Shown here one piece after another: positions 33,388-43,582 of a DNA stretch of 64,000 nt; position 1 is the stretch's first letter, and each line of letters starts with the position of its first letter. The notes below the pieces were generated by a model. The model worked only from the letters and a program-made list of their open reading frames with translations. It was not told the origin of the DNA and made no database searches. Position numbers and translations under genes: made by a program. This stretch comes from Nephromyces sp. MM_2019. Lineage: Eukaryota; Apicomplexa; Aconoidasida; Nephromycida. The stretch spans positions 2,807 through 66,806 of the forward strand of contig JADHZB010001924.1 of assembly GCA_015657535.1 (NCBI GenBank). Reading direction: 5' to 3'.

Positions 33388-36300
33388 ATGTGGCGACCAC
33401 GAGAATCAGTGAAATATAAAAAAGGGAATGAAAAAATATTTCGTTTTTTTCCTTTGATACTATTCTGTATACATTGCTATATTCTGGCTTGCAATGCTAC
33501 TGTAATTAAGCCTGTAGCGGACCCAAGGGAGTTCGAATCTTATCGATTAGATAACGGGATTAGCACTATTTTGATAAAAAGCAATGAAACGCAAATATCC
33601 GCTTTTTCATTAGCAATAAGCGCTGGCAGCCTGCAGGACCCTTATGGTAATAACATGTTGATACGCGTCATCCAGATATTCATGGTGTTACTTTAGAAAT
33701 ACAAGGCCTGGCGCATCTCTTGGAGCACATGATATTTCTCGGGAGTTTAAACCATCCAGAAGAAGGTAACTCCTACAAGATAAACCCCAAAGCACAGCTC
33801 CAGCTCATAAATTTCACTATCAGACAGCTATAACACATTCCTATACAAGAATGGAGGTTCCTCCAATGCATACACTGACACTGACACCACCGTATTTTAT
33901 AGCCAAGTTAACACGCAGGTATTTCGCTTCATTAAAAAAGTAAAACTCTCTCCTGCTCCTTACACAGGCAAAACATTTTTTTTTACAAATGCAGGCTTTG
34001 GCAGATGCACTGAGCATGTTTTCAGATATGATATCATCCCCCCTCCTTCGCGAAGATCTATGCCACAGCGAAGCACATGTTGTGGACCAAGAACATCAAA
34101 AAAACATTCCAGACGGTGCATATACTAGATAGTAATTCTGACTTTTTTTTAAGTTGTTTTTTTTAGAAACAAGCAGGGTGTTGCACATCATACGGAGTTT
34201 CTATGAAGGGCCCCTATCTCAATTTTTTACGGGAAATTTGCAAACCCTGCTTATCAATCCAAAAGAAAAAGGATTAAATATAGTATCCGAATTACGAAAA
34301 TTCCATCAGTTATACTATCACCCACAAAATATGGCTCTTGTTATTCTAAGCAACTTGTGGGTTAAGTAATTTCGCAATATTTTTCCGTACGTCTTAGTTG
34401 CTTCCTTTTTGTTACTAGAGATATTGAGCAACAGAAAAAAGCTGCGCATGAAGCTTTTGGCAGAATTGTACCCGGAGAGAATAGGGCCCACAAATACGAA
34501 AAGATGCATCGCGATGTATCAAACGTCATCCGCGCGACAACTTTAGGGTTCAGAGTTGCCATTGAAAGCGTGTCCAAAGTACCCTCGATGTGGGTCTCTT
34601 TTAAAATACCCAGTACGCTCAAGGCCTTCAAGCGGCAGCCTAAATATCTACTGAAATATCTTCTGGAGTACAACGGACCCGGAACTCTTTCGAGTCATCT
34701 TCGGAGCAAAGGTAAAATCGTCCACGACGCTGTAACGCATAAAACCAATTTTATAATTCCTCAGGATATGCCTATTCTTTGAATGCAATAATCGATGAGA
34801 CGTCGCTTGGAACTATAATCACATTGAAACGTAGGCTAGTCCTCTTCTTTGCCAGATGACTAGCATTATCTCTGTAACTATCGTTATAGTTATGCTTACC
34901 CCAGAAGGGAGGCAATCAGTAGAGAATATTACTACAAGTGTAATGAAGTATATTAATAAGTGGGTTAAGATTTTATTTTCTTCCTGAGAAAGAGCCACAT
35001 AGCCTCCAAAACCTGCAGCCTGCACCATTGTGGCTTAGGTCGCCATGTTCTTCGAACCCTGGTAACCTGGTCTTGTGGTGCATCAACGTAGTATCTACAA
35101 ATATAAATATATTCAGAAGCAAAACTCGGAAAACTTATTCGATGCAACGGAGCCAGATGCTTCTCCTTCGGAGGAGGTAGCACATTTTGCAGGCAATATA
35201 ATTTTGTATGGGCAAAGATACGGTAAGTTATGCGAAGTACATTTTTCTCTGCTAAGCAGTCCTCGTGTGCAATCCATTCCGTCTTTACTTAATGTAGCCT
35301 TAGCGGCAGATGCGCTACTTGTCATAGAGGACTTAGCCTTTGTGAAGAAGTTGACGCGCTCCCTAAACTTCGACAACATGGTGGTAGTGATTTCGGATCC
35401 ATCGGCCGAAAACACCCAATCGTGGCTTTTGGAAAAATACTATGGAATTCGCTATGCAGTTACCAACTTTAGTCCAGAGTTCGAGCATTACTTGAGAAAT
35501 ATCCTCCCGAATTCGAAAACCACCTTTCCTTGCCCTAAAGCACTAGTCAATGTGGGTGACCGCGCAGTGAACTTATCAGGCAGCACAGAGGCCGCAGAAT
35601 ACCCAAGTCTGCTCGCTAAAAATTCAGGGTACGAGCTCTGGTGGAAAGGTACGTAGTTCTCTGATGTGCATGTGGGCATGCCCTACCTCATAGCCATAAC
35701 ACGTAGGAAGAAAAAAGGGAGCCTATCCAAAGCTCTCTTTTCGCTTAAACGGCAGGATCCCAAAGAATATACAAGGCCTGGAATCCAATGCCTTAGGAAT
35801 ATTCTTGTGTCAGCTAGCTATCGATTTTCTAATGGAAAAAACAGCTGACATGAACGTAAGTAGAGTTAAGTGCTATAGAGTACGCTGCTTAAACACGAAT
35901 TACGAGCAAATTATGCATTTTCTTTGTAGTTTTGCGGAACTAGTCATCGTTTGGATTTTACCCCCGCAGGATTCCATTTGCAATTCGACAGTGAGCTTCC
36001 AAAATTTACACATTTATATCATATCTATTCACACTATCACTTCAGGTTACAATATCAAACATCTAAGGCATATAGTTGCAACAGTAGCTACAGCTCTCAA
36101 AGATATGAAGAATCATACCCTCAAGAGGGGAAGAGTTGTGCTCTCCGAAGTGTTAAATTATCTCGGAAACGCTAACGAGTGTACAATACTTACCACACAA
36201 ACCCACCAGAGTAATCTTTAAACTTCTCAAATGATTTTTAGATATGGCATCTCAACATGCATTGGAAATAGCGAAAGCTACTCTAGTCAGTGGAACATAC

Positions 36301-37663
36301 AGAAAAGAAAACTTATATCAGTGGCTGCTAAAGAATCAAGATAGCCTAGAGCACAAGATAATTGGACTATCACAGGAATTACTACGAGTAGGCTCGTAAT
36401 GACCTTTAAGAAAATGAAAATCACCATTTCCTCAGTCATATTGGATAGGATTAGCCATCGGCAGTATTGATAAAGAAGAGGCCATTTCTCTGTTCAATTT
36501 ATTCCTGCAAAGTACCGGTCCCACAATTGAGGAGAAGTTATCTGCTAGCAATCTTGCAGTGCATATACGCTTCCCAGCAGCTCTTACGGTACAAAATCCC
36601 GTACAAGGAGATTTAAACAATGTAGTGCTTCGAATTTTCCAGCTGGGTTTGTTTTTTCTTCATGCATTAATCTCATAGATAGACACATAACGGAAATTTT
36701 AGGTATTCCTAGTATCGCAGATCGTGTAAAACTTGCTTTGATAGGGAAGCTGCTACATAAAACAGCTTTCCAAAAGCTACGAACTGAGCAACAAGTCAAT
36801 GAAATAAACTATATTGAAGTAAAATTCTTGAAATTTCAGCAATTTTTATAGTTAGGCTACATAGTCTCCGCTAATCCGCTAATGGCAAGCTCTTCCGAAA
36901 ACTTGATGTGCATAGGTAAAAAAGTTTTACAACTACGCGAAATACAAGCAAAACTGATATGTCGGTTTTTTGAAGTGGAAGGAAGCACTAAAGATACGGA
37001 AGAAATACGGACCTCTATGGATGGACTTTTCCACAACTTCATCTCGGACCTTGAGAATTTGACTGAAAGAGAGCTGACACTGGTATGAATTCAAGTGGAG
37101 AAATTGCATGCAAATATTTACACCCGTAAAATAGCAGATGACAAAATCTTTATACGATGAGCTAGATGAAACAGATCACAACTTCAGCGAAGAAGTTCAA
37201 AGTAAGATAGCACATGTTTACATGAACACTTTTACAATAATTTCTCGAAATTTTTATTTTAGGAACCTGGAGTTTAATGCTAAATGAGAACTCTTGCTTC
37301 AGACTTCAAAATTTGCAAAAATCATATTTGCTTAACAACAAAATAACACCAGTCGATTTGTTGGAAACTTATTCACGCCTAGTGAAGCGCAATAAAAGCC
37401 TTACAATAAGCATGCCCGCTGGGGGTGGCGCGAAGGAAATAGAAAATCACTTTTCAATTCTATCGAGGAAAAAATTAAGAGACGCTAAGCCTACAATACA
37501 CTATAAGATCTCATCCTCGGATTCTATTCACAACGTAAAATCGAGGGAAAAACAATATCTAGACGCAGAAGCAAGAAAAATAGGCTCAAGTGAATCATTT
37601 ATCAAAGTATTTCAAGAAAAAAATGGATTTTATCCGTTTATTACCGCCTGTGAATATCCCTGA
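33388..37663 (+). CDS. M16A insulinase-like zinc metalloprotease with N-terminal membrane anchor/signal, complete
   Basis: M16 proteases cleave peptides inside a closed two-half chamber. In-phase exons are 33388-33646, 33697-33765, 33824-33918, 33995-34115, 34167-34356, 34419-34711, 34765-34830, 34890-34959, 35092-35648, 35707-35855, 35930-35990, 36046-36210, 36242-36387, 36436-36646, 36679-36794, 36852-37082, 37138-37201 and 37263-37663. They encode about 1087 residues. A basic N-terminus and a hydrophobic segment (FFPLILFCIHCYILA) precede the first M16 domain. The inverted zinc motif HLLEH is at residues 93-97, and the third ligand Glu174 in VVDQEHQKN lies 77 residues after the last His, as in insulysin. 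Further family landmarks are NGGSSNAYT, FFTGNLQTL, YNGPGTLSSHLRSKG, LAIDFLMEK, KTAFQKLRTEQQLGYIVSA and a C-terminal LLETYSRLVKRNKSL. Catalytic residues are intact. The exon between 34960 and 35091 and the 31-nt intron at 36211 are the least certain joins. A secreted or membrane-bound location is inferred. Confidence 0.9.
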
Positions 37664-37800
37664 AATTAAAAACAATTTAAACATTTTCAACTTTTTAGCA
37701 GAACTGAGAAAGAGATTTTTTTATTGCGGCGCTAAAGTTCACCATAAATGAACGCATCTGTCCAAAAATATGGCAGTATTTAAACTTCGCTATCCTTACA
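37664..37800. other. Short convergent spacer (137 bp) between M16 and GT32 stop codons
   Basis: The M16 stop (TGA, 37661-37663, +) and the glycosyltransferase stop (37803-37801, -) are only 137 bp apart. The 3' UTRs of the two convergent transcripts must nearly touch or overlap, so antisense pairing between their 3' ends is possible. Confidence 0.7.
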
Positions 37801-39604
37801 TTATTCCTCCCATGTTTTCATCCAATGATGGACCGCAAAAGCTTCAGGGTATGATTTAGGGTTTGTCTGAGAATAGCTTTAAAAAATTCGTCTTAGTCAA
37901 TGCATCCAAAAGCAGCTCAAAAGCTTAAGTATGCGCTTACATATGAATCCAGCAGAGGATTAACGAGGTTATTTCTTATAGGATAGAAGTATTCTTTAGG
38001 GAATACTCCAACTCGGAAAGAATCATCACACACAATATTTGGGGAGACCCCTTCCTCCTTGAGTTGCTCACACAACCAAATCATTATTGCTCTTGTGACA
38101 TAGCCAGGACCTGCAGAAAATGCAGTAACAATTATGAGCCATCGCTTAAGGATGGTGTAAACAAAACTAGTACGAACCAGTTGTCTCAATGAAATGCCTT
38201 GTAATCTCATGATTAAGTCCTAATTCCTTCGACCTTCAAGTAAAAGAGGGAATAAAAGAAATTAGTTAAGCAGAAAATTTAGGATATTCAACACTTAAAT
38301 AAAATCAAGTGAACACTTCCGTCTACCATTCTGTTTTCTTGATAGCCGCAAGAGCATGATATTCAATATCCACAAAATTTCCTCCCCATTCTTCCCATGG
38401 ATCAGCAAGTTTATCAATTAAAAAACTCGTCAGTGGGTGTCCTGAATAAAAACAAAGTATTTGAATTTTCAAGGTAGGGAAAGGTTATAAAAGTTGAGTC
38501 GTTTGTCGCACACAATCACACCAAGTCTACCTGCACACGAAGCAATCAGCCCGTTGTTTAATTCCAGCCTTCCAGTGTTTGAAAAACCGATAAAAAATCC
38601 ATATTTGTAGCAGAGTTCCTCAATAGGTGCAAGGCACTCGAAGTCTACGTCCACGTATACACCTGTTTTAACACGACTCAAACAAAAAAAATCAAAATAG
38701 CCCCAAAAATGATGTCACCATATATACGAAAAGGTAGCGAAGTTGAGCACAAGGACATATCATTACACTGAGAACTATTAAAATCAAGTCCACTAGTCCC
38801 TGAAAGGCAAACTACCTCCGTATCTTAACAAGATCTCGAGTCTAAGGATATCTGACTTTTGAGCAGGGTTGGAACTCTTTGTGAATGCTTGTTCATTCAC
38901 TAGACTGAGCTTTCTGATATCAGAATCCTTCCACAGCCAATATTCGAATGAAGGGTTCATTTCCTGCCATTTCTTCATCCATTCTACACAATTAGCAGGA
39001 AGCGCCTTAGTTCCCAGCCATATTTGATGTATTTTTAAAGGAATCATTGGCATAGAGCTTAGGTGTACTCTGCGGATATGGTTTTGTTTCCATAACCATT
39101 TGAGAATCTCAAGCCAGTAAGAATCATTAGCACTCCATAGTCCAAGAGAAATATTCAGAGAACTGAAGGCATCATCGTCATCCATGCGGAAGGATTTTAA
39201 CTATTCCGGAGAACTTCAAAATTGTAATACGGACCCTATGAGAAGCCGGTATGTAGAAGAATGTAGTAAACGTCAATCTAATGAATCCGCATAGTAGTCA
39301 ACTTACTATTCTCGCGCCGTCTAATATCAGTATAAAATAAATAGCATGGAATATGATAATGATTACCTTTAGGTCCGAACATGAGCGGATTCACCATTCT
39401 TGCAAGGCAGACGACTGAGGAGCTCCCGCGAAAAGAATACTTGCACCTGTTGTCAGTTACCAACAAACATACCACCGCTTCCCTCAAGGGGTGCAAAGGA
39501 GCAAGAAATTCGTAATTTAGCATACACACAGAAGCTAGAAACGTCATTGAAGACAGCAGAGCAGCGCTGGAAACTTTGGACAGCTCAGGCGTATGTATAC
39601 GCAT
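37801..39604 (-). CDS. GT32-family (DXD, Gly_transf_sug) glycosyltransferase, probably type II Golgi/ER membrane protein
   Basis: GT32 enzymes transfer a sugar, often mannose or galactose, from a nucleotide sugar onto glycans or glycolipids in the secretory pathway. Minus-strand exons, 5' to 3', are 39604-39473 (less certain), 39200-38816, 38662-38531, 38441-38327, 38166-37941 and 37866-37801, encoding about 351 residues in phase. Family signatures in order are IPLKIHQIWLG, WLWKDSDI, QKSDILRLEILLRYGG, then the metal-binding DXD as VYVDVDFECL, NNGLIASCAG, HPLTSF, SAGPGYVTRAIM, FPKEYFYP and the C-terminal AVHHWMKTWEE. The first exon encodes a hydrophobic stretch (ALLSSMTFLASVCML) that would act as a signal anchor. 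It joins through a GTATGT donor at 39472 in phase 0. If that join is wrong, translation could start at the ATG at 39185 with no anchor. Donor and acceptor specificity cannot be read from sequence alone. Confidence 0.85.
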
Positions 39605-42600
39605 CCCCTTTTATAGACCAAGGAGCAGCAACTTCAGCGAAGTTGGGCAGATACAACCCTACGCAGATTTAAATGTATTCTGCAGAAAGCAGAGCGGGAG
39701 CAGGCTGCTCCCGTTGCAATAGTTAATCCTATGGTATCATGGGTGTCTATCCGCGATTTCCTAAATTTGCCTAGCGTGGGAATGCCTACTTTATATTACA
39801 TCATTGTCAGGTAGTTTCAGCAATCAAAAGACTGAAGCTCAATGCCCTTCAGTGGGCCAAGTTGCTAGTAGTTTCAGCTATAGTAGCGCATTCACACGCT
39901 AAAATCTAACGTGAGTATTTTAGCCTCTAGTAATTTTCACCAGAGAAGAGTAGCCTTTGATGAAAAAGAAATAAATATGTCTTTTCTTCCTGGGTTGTAT
40001 GCTAGCTAATCCGGCATAGTATATAGTCATTATCTCGAGTATCAACCAACAGCTTTTCCCACCTAATTTCCTTAGTCAAATTTGCCACCAATGCATTTAC
40101 CTTAAGTTAAACTGGTAAAGCTTCCCTGCAGGAAGATTATGACATTTAGATAAATATATTCAGTTCTATTTCAGGTACTCTCTCATTAACTTGTGTTTTT
40201 TTTATTTGGAGTTTTATTGTAACGTGCAACAATATCATTTGTTGCTATGGGACTTCTTCTGTCGTTAAATCTGCCAAATAACACAAGTATAGCATATTTA
40301 TCTGCCTCTATATCTGTTCTACAAACTTCGTGTGGCACAGTTATCGCTACATAAAATCTTGCACGATTTCGCCACTTCATTCACTAAATCAAGTGAATCT
40401 TTCAAGATAAGTACAAGGCATTCAAGCGCTGCAAACCGCCTCTCAGCATGGTCTATGCAACACGCATACTGTCTCTGATGGCTTGGGGGTCTCATCGAGT
40501 CTAATTTCACATTATACTGTTTGGAAACTATCCATTGAAGCGTCGTTAGAATCAAGTAAAATATATCGATGCACACACACGAGTGCACACATATGAACTA
40601 TCAATAGACACGCATGAACTGGCAATAGACTCACACAGGGTGAAGCTTTTGCTACTGGGGTAGCGGCAACAAAAAAAAAGGTGAGCTACAAATGCTTTGA
40701 CCCATAAAAAATTATGCTGAAGTACCTTCGAATTACGTAGTCGAGCGAACTTTCTAGATAAATGAGTCGCTTGAGTTCCATGTAATCGAAGAAACTATTC
40801 TTAATAATACCAAAGAAACCTATAAATGTAATGGAAGCTACTAGCAAACTAATTTGAAGTGATGCTAAAGCAACAGAGACCCTATCAACGCTTGCGCGAG
40901 TTGGGCTACGACTGGAAAACTCAAAGGAGGAGCGTCTCAGTGCTTAAAGTTTTCAGCCGAGGCTTCCCTGCAAATGGGCGCCTCAGTAATCCAACGTTGG
41001 TAGCCTGTCTCTTCCATGTAAACACTATTACAGAAGCATGCAGCGTAGTATGGCAGTTTCTGAGATTCCTTTAGCAATTCACTTCGACATGGAAGTTTGA
41101 GCGTACACAGGTATTTTGACGGAATAGGTAGATCATACGTTCAACACCATGAAAATACGACGTCATCTCGTGTCCGTAAAGTGCTAGGTTGGATCCCATC
41201 CAGCATACTTAATACTGAGGTGCTTAGATTAGCCATGTAAAGTGGCTATATTGTTACCATGGCATTCAGGCACATGTTTGACTATTTACCGCTTTCATAA
41301 GACATTTTCCAGATGAATGGTATTTGGATTGCTGGTACCACATGGTAGGGAGCAATCTTTATTTCAGAAGTAAAAGTGAGGTTCTCCTTCACTTGTTCAA
41401 CTAATTGAGACGCGCTTTGGTGGATCCTATATGACACTGATGACCTTTTGATGCTTTAAAGCTCAGTTATTCATTGCTAGAGCAGTAAATGAATTTGCAA
41501 TGGAGCAAAAACAAGTTTAGATTGTCTATGCAGCCTAGAGCAGGTAAATCCTTTCATTCACAGGTTCACTGTAATTCATTTTCGAACAAAAAGCGGTTGT
41601 GAAACTCCGATACTACCAGATGTATACCTTTTGGCTTTCTCTAGCATGCTGCCGTTTGATTCACTTGTAGCTCATGGCTTTAGTGGAGTTCTGACTGGCA
41701 CCTGCACCTAGTTTACGCTGCAGACTCTTTCTTTAGATGTCAAAATTTGTTGCAACTGACTATGATATATATGACGCAAAGATAAAGTGTGTGGCTGCTA
41801 ATTCTCCAGGATGGTTACGCAAATTTCAATGGACTCTCGTATGAAGTCACTGGTCCAACCTGAATATCCTGTCAGGAGCGAGAAGTTTCAGTACTCCGTG
41901 AGTTGCCTCTTTACGTATTATTTATAAATAGTGATGGGAATGTCATCTTTTGAGTGAAGTGATGCACGGCATGTTCTACAAAAAATTGCAGCATCAGCTT
42001 ATTTGAAGTCAAATTTTAGTATGTGAATATCTCAAAAGTATACCTAAAAATATTGTCAATGATATTTCAGCCTGCTTTCGTTTTTGAAGTGTTTATTTCA
42101 ATGCTAAAAAAATGCCTTTAAGTCGCTGTAGGACCTTCAGGTTAGTGAAGGGAGTAGAGCTTCTCGTTTTCTAATTCTCCACTTGAAGGCTTTATGAAAA
42201 AAAATTGTACTGACTATTTTCCTTTGCTTTGCTACAAGAAATTGAAATTATAGATTGTGATTTTTTGGTAACACTTTGGTTAGGTGCTCGAAGACCATGG
42301 TTTTGTCTCGGAACTTTCAAAGGTCAAGGTGGTGCTACTGCGCTAGCTATCCTTTGTTTTTAGTTGATATATGACGTGATATAAGTAGAATCTGATTTGT
42401 TATCTAGCACTCGATTATTGTCTGGGCTCCTGAAGCGAAGCTTTCACATATATTTTTATTGGTGAAAATTGGATTCTTTCTACTCTCATTAAAACTGAAA
42501 ATTTGTCAATATTCAAACTTAATTTTTCTCTGTTTTTGAAACCTCTTATGCATTAGTAGCTTCATTAAATTTCGAGTTTTTGTTGTTTCAAGAACCAGTA

Positions 42601-43582
42601 TATTTATTTATTGATGGAGTAAATGAAACAGATTTCGATTTAAAGCTAATTGCTTCAGTGTGGTTCGGAATGTCAGCACAGTCATCACCATATCTTTATT
42701 CTATATTGTAAATTTTCTAGTGTACCGAGGTCATTTAGAAAGCATTAGACCGTTTAGCTACGTAGAATGTGGCTTGGCTTTGCTAGCCAGAGGAGGTATC
42801 GTAATACTAGGAATAAGCTCAAAGTAGCATTTTCCTTAGAAAGCATTAACTTCGATGCAGTTTTGATGCTTTCTAATAGAAATATTGTCATGCTGTAATT
42901 TTCCCGTCCGCTGTTTTATGCTTCATTTATTTTTTGTTGAGATGAATACCGTTTTCCAGCACTATAGTCCTAGCTGGCAATGTACTTTTTTTGATATATT
43001 TCTCTATTTAATGTACTTTCATATGAACAGAAAACTAGTAGAAATATGCCCGTGTATATAGGGGCCCTGATTTTCTTGAAAATTTTTGTTAGCGGTGAAA
43101 CGATTATTTTAGCTTCCTTGTACGCTTACTGCTGATGATTTTTAAGTTGAGCTTAGCATTAAATTCCAGGAGTATCGATTATCTCTAATCTCGCTGAAAT
43201 ATGGCGTTTTAAAGTGATTCTTGGTAATAACAGCACGAGTATTTTACAATAGTCTGCTTAGTTCATAGTTACCTCCGAAATTGCGCAAGCTATCTTGGAA
43301 TGGAATTATTAGTACAAGTGGAAGGAGCCTTGGTTATGCTCAGTGAAGCTGTATACGTGACTCTATATAGCCTTTTGATTCAGTTACCTTATACATGGAA
43401 TGTTTAAGACTTGCTGCAGCTTTTTCTCAGAATTACCATGGAAATTCTCTGCACGTAACTGACAGCCAGTTCAAAAATCAGTGTACTTTTTTTTGCGTAA
43501 TCAGCTTGCTTCTCTTTTGCCCTCTATCCCATTGCCTTCCCAATAATTTTCTCAGGGTTAAAAATTCTAATTCGATGTGATA
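39605..43582. other. Four-kilobase intergenic stretch with only weak coding signals
   Basis: This is divergent spacer between the glycosyltransferase (-) and the Cdc20-like gene (+). Two overlapping minus frames (40319-40588 and 40186-40380) have fairly ordinary amino-acid composition but no motif, and I could not join them by a GT-AG intron in phase. They may be a decayed gene or chance. One candidate exon at 41811-41897 is listed separately. Nothing else was identified. Confidence 0.45.
41811..41897 (+). CDS. Candidate 5' exon of unknown gene
   Basis: ATG at 41811 opens a 29-codon frame (begins MVTQISMDSRMKSLVQPEYP) that ends in phase 0 exactly at a good donor, TCC/GTGAGT at 41898. It is polar and basic. 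It could be an alternative first exon of the Cdc20-like gene 1.7 kb downstream. I found no in-phase acceptor joining it to the C-box exon directly, so an intervening exon would be needed. It could also be chance. Confidence 0.25.

Noticed and set aside
35040..35100. tRNA-like TTCGAA element on the minus strand
   Set aside because: The bases around the TTCGAA do not form the T-arm stem, and no acceptor or anticodon arm could be laid out.
36916..36948. Possible 33-nt intron (GTAAAA...ACAAG) in the M16 gene
   Set aside because: Its length is a multiple of three and the frame stays open when retained, so there is no need to splice it.
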